Shown: one piece after another, positions 34,319 through 42,989 of the stretch | Numbering within the stretch: position 1 is the first letter of the stretch | Layout: each line of letters opens with the position of its first letter | Assembly: GCF_024199905.1 (NCBI RefSeq) | Contig: NZ_JANAFB010000025.1 | Span: 1-48,127, forward strand | Source: Rothia santali | Lineage (GTDB): Bacteria; Actinomycetota; Actinomycetes; Actinomycetales; Micrococcaceae | Length of the DNA: 48,127 nucleotides | Direction: 5' to 3' | Translations under genes and position numbers: made by a program | Notes under the pieces: generated by a model | Told to the model about the DNA's origin: nothing | The model's input: the letters and a program-made list of their open reading frames with translations, nothing else | The model's database searches: none

Positions 34319-35791
34319 TCAGCGCTCGTCGCTGAACCAGCCGGTCACGGCCGGAGCGGTGTTGTGGTAGATGTGCTTGGTCTCGGTGTACTCGGCGAGC
34401 CCGTCCAGGCCGAGCTCCCGGCCGGTGCCCGACTGCTTCATGCCGCCCCACTCCGCCTGGGGCAGGTAGGGGTGGAAGTCGTTGATCCAGATCGTGCCGT
34501 GGCGCAGGCGCGAGGCCACGCGCTCGGCGCGCCCCGCGTCCCCGGTCCACACGGCGCCGGCCAACCCGTAGAAGGTGTCGTTGGCGGTGGCCACGGCCTC
34601 GTCTTCGGTGGTGAAGGTCTCGACGGTGACGACGGGGCCGAACGCCTCGTCGACCACCAGGCTCATGCCCCGCTCGACGCGGTCGATCACGGTCGGCAGG
34701 TAGTAGTGGCCCTGCTCGAGGTCGCCGGTGCCCCACTCGCCGCCGCAGCGCACGCGGGCGCCCTCCGCGACGCCGGCCCGGACGTAGTCGGTGACCTTCT
34801 GCCGGTGCTCGGCGGAGATCAGCGGACCCGATTCGGCCCGCTCGTCGAAGGGCCCGCCCAGGCGGATGTTCCGCGCCCGGCGGACGAGCTCGTCGGTGAA
34901 GCGCTCGGCGATCGACTCCTCGACGACGATCCGGGCGCCGGCCGAGCACACCTGGCCCGAGTGGACGAAGGCGCCGTTGAGGGCGTTGTCCACGGCGGCG
35001 TCGAAGTCGGCGTCGGCGAAGATCACGTTGGGGTTCTTGCCGCCCAGCTCCAGCGCGACCTTCTTGACGGTCGCCGCGGCAGCCGCCGCGATCTTGTGGC
35101 CGGTGACCAGGCCGCCGGTGAAGGAGACCATGTCGACGTCGGGGTGGGAGGACAGCGGCGCGCCGGCCTCGGCGCCGGCACCCAGGACCAGGTTGGCGAC
35201 GCCGGCCGGCAGGCCCAGCTCGTCCAGGACGTCCAGGAGCAGGATCGCGGTGTGCGGGGTCAGCTCGGCGGGCTTGAGGACGAAGGTGTTCCCCGCGGCC
35301 AGCGCGGGGGCGACCTTCCAGGCCACCTGGAGCAGGGGGTAGTTCCAGGGCGTGATCATGCCGCAGACGCCCACGGGCTCGGTGACGATCTTGGAGACCA
35401 CGGCGGGGTCCCCGGCGTCGACGACGCGCCCCGCGTCCTGCCCGGCCATCTTGCCGTAGTACTGGAAGCAGCTGGCGATGTCGTCCATGTCGATCCGGGA
35501 CTCGACCAGGCGCTTGCCGGTGTCCAGCGACTCGGCGCGGGCGAACTCCTCCTGCCGCTCGCGGAGCCGGGCGGCCACGCGGAGCAGGAAGTCACCGCGC
35601 TCGGGAGCGCTCGCGGACCAGGCGCCGGAGTCGAACGCGCGGCGGGCGGCGGCGATGGCGGCCTCGGTGTCGGCGGCGGTCGCCTCGGCCACCACGCCCA
35701 CCTCGGCGCCGTCCGCGGGGCAGTGGATCGTGCGGGTGCCGCCCTGCCGGGCCGGAACCCAGCTGCCGTCGATGAAGAGGGTCTCGCTCAT
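34319..35791 (-). CDS. betB: Betaine-aldehyde dehydrogenase
   Basis: Oxidises betaine aldehyde to glycine betaine with NAD(P)+. A 490-residue ALDH with 'LFIDGSWVPARQGGTRTIHC' at the start, 'CGMITPWNYPLLQVAWKVAP' and 'FTGGLVTGHKIA' in the cofactor domain, the general-base Glu in 'VALELGGKNPNVIF', and the catalytic Cys in 'HSGQVCSAGARIVV'. C-terminal 'WGGMKQSGTGRELGLDGL' is the usual closing block. Its ATG overlaps the stop of betT by four bases, so translation is coupled to betT; the choline oxidase gene follows. Confidence 0.95.
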   Translation of the reverse strand: MSETLFIDGSWVPARQGGTRTIHCPADGAEVGVVAEATAADTEAAIAAARRAFDSGAWSASAPERGDFLLRVAARLRERQEEFARAESLDTGKRLVESRIDMDDIASCFQYYGKMAGQDAGRVVDAGDPAVVSKIVTEPVGVCGMITPWNYPLLQVAWKVAPALAAGNTFVLKPAELTPHTAILLLDVLDELGLPAGVANLVLGAGAEAGAPLSSHPDVDMVSFTGGLVTGHKIAAAAAATVKKVALELGGKNPNVIFADADFDAAVDNALNGAFVHSGQVCSAGARIVVEESIAERFTDELVRRARNIRLGGPFDERAESGPLISAEHRQKVTDYVRAGVAEGARVRCGGEWGTGDLEQGHYYLPTVIDRVERGMSLVVDEAFGPVVTVETFTTEDEAVATANDTFYGLAGAVWTGDAGRAERVASRLRHGTIWINDFHPYLPQAEWGGMKQSGTGRELGLDGLAEYTETKHIYHNTAPAVTGWFSDER

Positions 35792-38048
35792 GGTGTTCCT
35801 TTCGTCGTGTCCTGTGCTGTCGGGCTGGGCTCGTCCGACGTCGCGCCCTCGGGCTCATCGCGCCGGCCCTCCGCCTCGGCCCCGCCGAAGTCCGCGGACC
35901 AGTCCGTGATCGCCGGCGCGGTCCCGATCACCGCCGTGGCGCCGGTTTCCGGGCGCCCGCCGCTGAGCCGGATGAACTCGAGGTGCCGCTCGTGGTTGTC
36001 GAGCACGTCGTGGATCAGCTGCTCCTTGGTGTAACCGTAGACGTCGTAACCGCGGGACCCGGTGAGGGCGAAGGGCTCGAGCCGGTAGTAGTGCTCCCGC
36101 TCCCGCTGCGGGGCCAGCAGGTAGTGCGGGGTGGGGCAGGCCACCGGATAGACCTGGTAGATGAAGTCCTGCTCGCCCTCCATGTGCTCCACCAGGGAGG
36201 CGTAGGGCAGCCCGGTGGCGGGGTCGACGCCGTCCTCCGCCGCGGCGTCGACCCCGCCGCGCGCATCTCCTCGGCCACCTCGCGGAACGCGGGTCCGACG
36301 ACGGACTCGACGTACCGGCCCGCCGCCCGCGCCCCGGGGTAGGAGACCGTGCGGGTGAGCCGCTGCCGCCAGGAGCGGGTGCGCGCCGAGGGCTCGATGG
36401 CGGCGGCGCGGTCGGCGGCGCGGACCCCGGCCCAGGCGGCCCGGCTCGCATCGGCCTGCGCGCCCTCGACCCGCAGGGCGCGCCACAGCCCGAACATGAT
36501 CAGGTACAGCACGAGCGCGAAGGGCAGCCCGAAGATGATGGTGGCCGACTGCAGCGTCGCGACGCCGCCGATCGAGAGCATCGCCAGGGTCAGGGCGCCG
36601 GTCGCGGCCGCCCAGAAGATCCGCATCCAGTTGGGACCGTCCTGCTGCGGGTCCTCGAGGTGCGAGCAGAAGTTGGACATGACGAGGGCGCCCGAGTCGG
36701 CGCTGGTCACGTAGAACAGCAAGCCCGTGAAGGTCGCGATCGCGACCGCCGCGATCGCTCCGGGGTACTGCGCCAGCAGGGTGTAGAAGGCCTCCTCCTG
36801 GCCGTTCATGACCGTCTGCCCGAAGCCGTCGTCGCCCTGCTCGTGGATGATGCCCAGCGCCGAGTTCCCGAAGATGGAGATCCACAGGAGGATGAAGGCG
36901 AAGGGGATCGTCAGGACGCCGAGCACGAACTGCCGGATGGTGCGCCCGCGGGAGATCCGGGCGAGGAACAGCCCCACGAACGGGGACCAGGCGACCCACC
37001 AGGCCCAGAAGAACAGGGTCCAGTCGCTCATCCACTGGTCCGGGTGGTCGAAGGCCATGGCGTCCATGGTCAGGCCGGGGAAGCCGCTCAGGTAGTCGCC
37101 GAGGTTGGTGACGATGCCGTTGAGCAGGAACTCGGTGCGCCCGAACACCAGGACGTAGAGCATGAGCCCGATCGCGAGCAGGACGTTGAGCTCCGAGAGG
37201 CGGCGGATCCCCTTGTCCACGCCGGACACGGCCGAGACGACCGCGAGCAGCACCGACAGCCCGATCAGGGCCGCCTGGACGCCGAGGCCCTGCGGCAGCC
37301 CGAACAGGAACCCGAGGCCGAAGTTGATCATGACGACGCCGATCCCCAGCGACGTCGCGACCCCGAAGATCGTGCCCAGCATCGCCGCGATGTCCACGGC
37401 GTCCCCGGTACGCCCCTTGATGCGCCGGCCGATGATCGGATAGAGGGCCGAGCGGATCGACAGAGGCAGGTTGAAGCGGTAGGCGAAGTAGCCGAAGGCC
37501 AGGCCCATCAGGGCGTACATGGCCCAGCCCGTCAGGCCGTAGTGGAACAGCGTCCAGACCACCGCCTGGCGGGCGGCCTCCGCGGACTCGCCGCCGCCCT
37601 GCGGCGGGGCGTAGTACTGCGTCACGGGCTCCAGCACGGAGAAGAACATCAGGTCCACGCCGATGCCCGCCGCGAAGAGCATCGAGGCCCACGAGAAGAG
37701 CGGGAACTGCGGGCGGAAGTGGTCCGGCCCCAGCCGGGTCCGTCCCTGCCGCCCGAAGGCGACGACCAGCACGAAGACGATCACCACGGTCCCCGTGAGG
37801 ATGTAGAACCAGCCCATGTTGGCCGCGACCCAGGAGACGACGGCGCCGAGGGCAGCCTGCGCGGTCTCCGGCGCGAGGGCCGCCCACCCGGTGATGGCCA
37901 GGATGCCCACCGCGGTGCCCCCGAACACGGTCCAGTTGGTCCGGATGCGCCGGGAGCCCGGATGCGCAGGCCGCTCCTCGTCCGTCGCGGGGGAGCGCCC
38001 GGGGTCCTCGGGCGGATGCCGATCCGTGCCGGTCGTCGATTGCGCCAT
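35788..38048 (-). pseudogene. betT: BCCT-family choline transporter, frameshifted before the C-terminal domain
   Basis: A choline uptake protein of about 753 residues in two frames. The first 590 or so have 12 hydrophobic segments, with 'GVDLMFFSVLEPVTQYYAPP' and the BCCT signature 'FFWAWWVAWSPFVGLFLARI' then 'SRGRTIRQFVLG'. Near 36250-36265, after 'VAEEMRA', one base is missing: the frame goes on as nonsense to a stop at 36015. The other frame carries the real tail ('QDFIYQVYPVACPTPHYLL', 'YYRLEPFALTGSRGYDVYGY', 'LDNHERHLEFIRL'), the long osmosensing C-terminus known from E. coli BetT, and ends in a four-base overlap with betB. The intact tail and overlap suggest a recent or sequencing-level lesion. 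Confidence 0.9.
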
Positions 38049-38071
38049 GTCCTGCACCCCTCGTCTCGCGG

Positions 38072-38116
38072 TCGTCAGCGAACTGAGGATCAGTCTGCTG
38101 ATCTTTTCGTCAGCGA
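38072..38116. promoter_or_regulatory. Candidate operator of the bet operon
   Basis: Two copies of TCGTCAGCGA exactly 35 bases apart flank an inverted repeat, GATCAG-TCTG-CTGATC (38088-38103). The site lies 24-68 bases before the betT ATG. No BetI-type regulator gene is in the window. Confidence 0.5.
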
Positions 38117-38176
38117 GCTTAGCAAAGGGCCGGGGGCCCGGCGGGGCGGGAGGCGTGTGATCTCCGACGCCGTCGC

Positions 38177-41100
38177 TCAGCCCTCCAGGAGCCCCCGGAT
38201 GTCCTCCGCGGCGAGGCCCGAGGAGAAGACGCTGCCGTCGTCGAGCACGGCGTCGAACAGCGCGGACTTGGAGTCCTTGAGCTCCATGACCTTCTCCTCG
38301 ATGGTCCCCGCGGAGACCAGCCGGTAGACCATGACGTTGCGCCGCTGCCCGATCCGGTGCGCCCGGTCCACGGCCTGCTCCTCGACCGCAGGGTTCCACC
38401 AGGGGTCCATGAGGAAGCAGTAGTCGGCCGCGGTGAGGTTCAGCCCGAAGCCGCCGGCCTTGAGGCTGATGAGGAAGAGCGGGGCCTCGCCGTCCTCGAA
38501 GGCGCGCAGGACCTTGGCGCGGTCCCGAGTCGAGCCGTCGAGGTAGACGTAGGGGAGGCCGTCGGCGTCGAGCGCGTCGCCGATCTGGCGCAGGAAGGTC
38601 GTGAACTGGCTGAAGATCAGGGCCCGGTGGCCGTCCGCGATGATCTCGGGCAGCTGCTCGCGCAGGTACTCGACCTTGGCCGAGGCGACGTGGCCGTGCT
38701 CCGCGTCCACCAGCCCGGCCGCGAGCGAGAGCCGCCGCAGCATTGTCAGCGACTGGAAGATCGTGAAGCGGTTCTGGTCCATGTCCTGCAGCAGCCCGAG
38801 GATCTTCTGGCGCTCGCGCTGCAGACGCGTGTCGTAGATCCGGCGGTGCTCGTCCGTCAGCGCCAGCTCGATCCGGTGCTCCTGCTTCTCGGGGAGGTCC
38901 GCGGCGACCAGCTCCTTGGTCCGGCGCAGCATCAGCGGCTTGATCCGCTGCCGCAGCCGGGGCAGGGCCTTCGGGTCCTCCCCGCTGGCGATCGGCTTGG
39001 CGTAGGCGTCCCGGAACGTCCGGGCGGAGGGGAACAGGCCCGGCGCCACGATCGAGAACATCGCCCACAGCTCCATGAGGTCGTTCTCCATGGGCGTGCC
39101 GGTCACGGCGACCTTGAATCCGGCGCGCAGGTCCCGCGCGATCCGGTGGGCCTTGGTGCGCGGGTTCTTGAGGAACTGCGCCTCGTCCAGGATCAGCCCG
39201 GTGAACTCCGTCTCGCGGTACCCGTGCTCGTCCAGGCGGAACAGGGCGTAGGAGGTCACGACGACGTCGGCTCCTTCGATCCGCTCCCCGACGCTGCGGC
39301 CCGACTTGGCCGTCGAGGTGTCGAGCACCGCGACCGAGAGGTGGGCGGCGAACCGCTCGATCTCGCGGGCCCAGTTGGGCACCACGGAGGTCGGCGCGAC
39401 GACGAGGAAGCGGGGCCGCGCGCCGGGCCCGGGCTCCCCGGACCCGTCCGGGCCGCCCTCGGACGCCCCGCTGCGCTCGCCGGCCGCGGGGCTCGTCCCG
39501 CCCTCGCCGGCCGCGCCCTCCTCGTGCCGCTCGAAGGCGCGCGCCATCACCGCGATCGTCTGCAGCGTCTTGCCCAGGCCCATGTCGTCGGCCAGGATGC
39601 CGCCCAGGCCGTGGTCGAGGAGGAAGGACAGCCAGCGGTAGCCCTCCAGCTGATAGGGCCTCAGCTCGGCGGTCAGGTTGCGGGGCAGGGGCGGGGTCGG
39701 CACCTCCTCGAGCGCGAGCAGGGCGCCCACGGTCTCCTGCCAGCGCCCGGCGGTCTCGACGTCGGTCGCGAGCTCCTCGAGGTCCTCCCACAGCCCCGCC
39801 TGGTGGCGGCTGATGCGCAGCTCCTTCGAGGAGTCGGAGATCTGCCGCGCCTCGGCGATCAGATCGCGCAGGGTCGCGAACTCGGGCCGGTCCAGCCGGA
39901 AGTAGCTGCCGTCGCCGAGCAGCAGGTGCTTCTGCCCCGAGTCCACTGCGCGGAAGATGTCGGCGAACGGGACGTACCAGTTGCCGGCCTTGATGGTCAC
40001 GCCCAGGCCGAACCAGTCCCGGTCCCCGGTCGACTCGACCGAGACCGTGATCTCCGGCGCCTCGTCGAGCGAGCGGAACTGCGGCACCTCGCCCTCGACG
40101 ACGACGTCGACCCCCGGCAGCCCCCGGGCCGCGGGCAGGACCCGCTCCACGAGGTCCCGGGTCTCCCAGCCGCTCACCCGCCGGCGGCCCAGCGAGGTGT
40201 CCGGGAAGGCCTGCCGGACGGTCTGCAGCACCTCGTGCTCGTGCTCGGGGTCGCGCAGCTCGCGGTGCGGGTCCGGGTGGCCCACGTGCACCGGGACGCG
40301 CACGGCCTCGGGCGCCTCGGCGCCGGGCCAGCGGATCGGCGCCGAGGGGTACTCCCAGTGCCACTCGCTGACGGCCGGGAAGACCTCTTGGCCCTCCGGG
40401 TCCCCCTCGCGGAAGTTCACGTGGAAGACCAGGCGGGGCTGCAGGACCTCGGGCAGGGACTCGGCCGCGGCGTCGTCGGCGGCGATCTCGGCGCGGCGGG
40501 CCAGCTGGGGGTAGAAGCCCTCGGCGAAGTCGGGGACCTCGGCGGCGGGCACGTCCATCGCTCCGCTGCCGATCAGGGAGAGCACCAGGGGAGAGGCCCG
40601 GCCGAGCAGGGGGACGAAGAGCAGCTCGGTGCGGTCGTCGAGCCAGGGCTCGTCCTCGGCGTCGCGGTTGAGCTCGGGGAGCGGGGAGGGGCGGGTCCGG
40701 GCCCAGTTGCCGGAGGCCTCGGCCTTCTGCTCGTACTCGCGCTGCAGGGCGTTGCCCAGGGCGAAGTAGGCCTGGGGGTGCTGCGCGCTGCCGATCGGGA
40801 AAGCGCGGTCGGCCGGCAGCCAGAGACCGCCGGGCCCGCCCCCGACGCCGTCCGGCCCGGCCGCGTCGCGGCCCCGGTCCGTGTCGCGATCCCGGCCCGC
40901 GACGTCGTCCGGCTCCGCGGCCTCGTGGCCCCGGTCCGCGGCGTCGGAGGGGAAGCTCAGGGCCGGGGTGAGGGTGAGCCCGCCGTCCCCGGCGTCGGTC
41001 AGGCGCAGGCCCAGCCTCGCCTCGGGCGCCATCGAGACGGCGGCCTGGCGGCCCTCGATCACCAGGGTCACGCCGGCGTCGGCGCTGCGCTCGAGGAGGT

Positions 41101-42016
41101 CCCACACCAGGGGCGAGGAGACGTAGTCGAGGACCAGCCAGTCGTGGGTCGAGGCGTAGGCGTTCTGGTCCGCGCTGACCACGGCGTAGAACTCCCGCAG
41201 CCAGTCCTCCTGCTCGGGGCGCAGGTCCGTGCGGCGGCCGGCCCTGCGGGAGAAGGCGTCCCAGGTCAGGCCGCCCTTGATCCAGCGGCCCCGGGCGCCG
41301 AGGAGGAGCGGGCGGGCGCTCAGCCGGGCGGGGGCCGGGGTCTCGGGGGAGCCCATCCCCAGCCCGTACCGGGCCGGGACCTCGATCCGCAGGTCCAGGG
41401 CCACGGGGATCTGCTGCGCGCTGGTCCGGAAGTCCATCGTCTGGGACTGCAGCGCGCGGGCCAGGTGGCGGCGCCACGAGCCCTGGACCGCGGTGGTGTT
41501 CCCGGCCCGGGCGGCCTCGGCGGGGAGCCGGGTCAGGCCGGGGACGCTCTCGCGCAGCTCGTCGATGGTGCGGCGTCGGGCGGCGTCGGCGTCCTGTTCG
41601 GGGCCCGGTGCGGGCTGGGCGCCCGACGCCGCGGCGCCCGGACGGCCGTTCCCTCCGTTCGGCGTGGCCGAGCGGAGGGGCCGGTCCTCGCCGCCCTCGC
41701 CCCAGCCGCCCTCGTGGAACCACCCGATGAGCGCGGCCATGACGTGCTTGCAGTTGGTGCCTACGGGGCACGAGCAGAAGGAGTGGAAGGGCGCCGAGTG
41801 CGGCACGCGCTCCGCCGGGAAGACCACCGACTGCGAGTAGGGGCGCACGGCGTTGCCCGCGACCTTGGCGGACAGGGTGAGGTTCTCCTCGTCGTACTCC
41901 GCCCCGAGCACCTTGCCGGCGCGGTAGTACCGCTCGCCGCGCGCGAAGGTGTTGTGTCCTGCGACCTTGAGGACCTGCGCGATGCTGACCGGGATCTGTG
42001 CAGCGGGATAGGGCAT
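38177..42016 (-). CDS. SWIM-domain SNF2-family helicase
   Basis: A 1,279-residue DNA-dependent ATPase. Near residue 75-95 is a SWIM zinc finger, 'SFCSCPVGTNCKH'. A long central part (about 120-800) has low similarity to anything, with an Asp/Gly/Arg-rich insert. The C-terminal motor (about 815-1279) has 'LADDMGLGKTLQT' (I), 'LDEAQFLKNP' (II), 'TGTPMENDLMELW' (III), 'IFSQFTTFLRQI', 'GFGLNLTAADYCFLMDPWWN' and 'QAVDRAHRIGQRRNVMVYRL' (V, VI). The ATG was chosen since TAGATT lies seven bases before it, a leaderless promoter; the open frame upstream runs through the next intergenic region. Found as a lone gene in many actinobacteria; role probably in repair or recombination. Confidence 0.93.
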   Translation of the reverse strand: MPYPAAQIPVSIAQVLKVAGHNTFARGERYYRAGKVLGAEYDEENLTLSAKVAGNAVRPYSQSVVFPAERVPHSAPFHSFCSCPVGTNCKHVMAALIGWFHEGGWGEGGEDRPLRSATPNGGNGRPGAAASGAQPAPGPEQDADAARRRTIDELRESVPGLTRLPAEAARAGNTTAVQGSWRRHLARALQSQTMDFRTSAQQIPVALDLRIEVPARYGLGMGSPETPAPARLSARPLLLGARGRWIKGGLTWDAFSRRAGRRTDLRPEQEDWLREFYAVVSADQNAYASTHDWLVLDYVSSPLVWDLLERSADAGVTLVIEGRQAAVSMAPEARLGLRLTDAGDGGLTLTPALSFPSDAADRGHEAAEPDDVAGRDRDTDRGRDAAGPDGVGGGPGGLWLPADRAFPIGSAQHPQAYFALGNALQREYEQKAEASGNWARTRPSPLPELNRDAEDEPWLDDRTELLFVPLLGRASPLVLSLIGSGAMDVPAAEVPDFAEGFYPQLARRAEIAADDAAAESLPEVLQPRLVFHVNFREGDPEGQEVFPAVSEWHWEYPSAPIRWPGAEAPEAVRVPVHVGHPDPHRELRDPEHEHEVLQTVRQAFPDTSLGRRRVSGWETRDLVERVLPAARGLPGVDVVVEGEVPQFRSLDEAPEITVSVESTGDRDWFGLGVTIKAGNWYVPFADIFRAVDSGQKHLLLGDGSYFRLDRPEFATLRDLIAEARQISDSSKELRISRHQAGLWEDLEELATDVETAGRWQETVGALLALEEVPTPPLPRNLTAELRPYQLEGYRWLSFLLDHGLGGILADDMGLGKTLQTIAVMARAFERHEEGAAGEGGTSPAAGERSGASEGGPDGSGEPGPGARPRFLVVAPTSVVPNWAREIERFAAHLSVAVLDTSTAKSGRSVGERIEGADVVVTSYALFRLDEHGYRETEFTGLILDEAQFLKNPRTKAHRIARDLRAGFKVAVTGTPMENDLMELWAMFSIVAPGLFPSARTFRDAYAKPIASGEDPKALPRLRQRIKPLMLRRTKELVAADLPEKQEHRIELALTDEHRRIYDTRLQRERQKILGLLQDMDQNRFTIFQSLTMLRRLSLAAGLVDAEHGHVASAKVEYLREQLPEIIADGHRALIFSQFTTFLRQIGDALDADGLPYVYLDGSTRDRAKVLRAFEDGEAPLFLISLKAGGFGLNLTAADYCFLMDPWWNPAVEEQAVDRAHRIGQRRNVMVYRLVSAGTIEEKVMELKDSKSALFDAVLDDGSVFSSGLAAEDIRGLLEG

Positions 42017-42023
42017 ACCCTCC

Positions 42024-42029
42024 AATCTA
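42024..42029 (-). promoter_or_regulatory. -10 element of a leaderless promoter (TAGATT)
   Basis: TAGATT seven bases before the ATG of the SWIM/SNF2 helicase gene. Confidence 0.55.
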
Positions 42030-42267
42030 GTCCCACCGGGCAGGCGGTACGGCGCGCCGTCGCCGCGCCGGTGCTTTTCACCCGCCCCCGCCTTGGGTAT
42101 GCTGATCCAAGCTTCAAGAGACTCAACTGCAAAGCTCCGACTTGGTTGAGCGCCAACCCCATGTTCAAGGGTGGCTCGGATGACGAAGCGGTCTATATGC
42201 GCCGCACCTGCGGCAGACCTGACCGGTATAGGCAAGAGCACACGAAAGGAATGCGCTCGACGCGCTG
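42030..42267 (+). other. A/T-richer leader of the PIN-domain gene pair
   Basis: No gene seen. From about 42090 the composition drops well below that of the neighbours. Several pairing elements exist (GGTTG/CAACC around 42141-42155; CCAAG/CTTGG; CTCAA/TTGAG) and may form alternative stems. TATAGG (about 42228) could be a -10 element, with GAAAGGA close before the first codons. The composition suggests acquired DNA. Confidence 0.35.
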
Positions 42268-42465
42268 ATGGCCATGCCCACCACTTCCTCCTCCCCCCGT
42301 CCCGACTTCTCCGCGGCCGTCCCGGTCGCCGGCGGATACCAGGCGATGAGCATCCAGGACTACGCCCGCGTGGACTCCGCGCGGACCGAGTTCCTCAACT
42401 TCCTGCTGGCGCCCAGCGCCGCGGGCCGCCCCGTGGTCGAGATGGCGGTCGATCGCGCCGCATGA
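42268..42465 (+). CDS. Putative antitoxin of the PIN-domain toxin
   Basis: A 65-residue frame (MAMPTTSSSPRPDFSAA..., then 'MSIQDYARVDSARTEFLNFL') whose TGA overlaps the ATG of the PIN gene by four bases. Position, size and coupling are those of a type II antitoxin. I do not recognise an AbrB, Phd or RHH fold; the part from 'SIQDYARVDSARTEF' could be the toxin-binding helix. An alternative start at 42346 would leave 39 residues. The function is inferred from context only. Confidence 0.5.
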   Translation: MAMPTTSSSPRPDFSAAVPVAGGYQAMSIQDYARVDSARTEFLNFLLAPSAAGRPVVEMAVDRAA

Positions 42466-42902
42466 CCCAGAGCTCCCAGGGGCTGCTCCTCGACGCGGAC
42501 GTGCTCGCCGAGATCCGACGCACCGAGCCCAACCCGGTGATCGTCGCGTTCCTGCGCAGGCGCTCGCACCGGACCCTCTTCGTGTCGACGCTCAGCCTCG
42601 GGGAGCTCCGGGGCCTCTACCCCCACCCCGAGACGGACCGCTGGCTCGACGAGCTGGTCGAGCGGTTCGGCAGCCACGTGCTCGACGTGGGGCCCGAGGA
42701 GGCCCGCGCCTGGGCCGGGCGGGCCACCCCGGAGTCGCTCCTGCGCCGCGGCCAGCCCTCCGGGGGCACGTGGACCGGGGCGGCGGTCGAGGGGCTGATC
42801 GCCGCGACCGCGCTGGTGCACGGCCTCACGGTCGTGTCGTCGAAGGCCGAGGCGTACCGGGCCTGGGGGGTCGACGCCGCGGACCCCTGGACGGAGGCCT
42901 GA
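42462..42902 (+). CDS. PIN-domain protein (VapC-like toxin), atypical active site
   Basis: A 146-residue PIN domain, normally an RNase. The N-terminal acids are present (Asp11 and Asp13 in 'LLLDADVLAEIRR'), as is the Glu of 'VSTLSLGELRGL' (Glu49). The C-terminal block 'LIAATALVHGLTVVSSK' is the classical PIN strand, but the Asp usually just before LIAATA is replaced (VEG), and the Asp of the usual TRNxxDF is absent (SSKAEAY). It may use Glu instead, or be weakened. It is coupled by ATGA overlap to a small upstream frame that would be its antitoxin. Confidence 0.8.
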   Translation: MTQSSQGLLLDADVLAEIRRTEPNPVIVAFLRRRSHRTLFVSTLSLGELRGLYPHPETDRWLDELVERFGSHVLDVGPEEARAWAGRATPESLLRRGQPSGGTWTGAAVEGLIAATALVHGLTVVSSKAEAYRAWGVDAADPWTEA

Positions 42903-42989
42903 GCGGCGGCTTCCCGGCGCGCGGCGGCCCCGCCGCCGGGAGCGCGTGACGCCTCCCGCGCGGCGCGGCGTGTCAAAATTGATCTCGAT

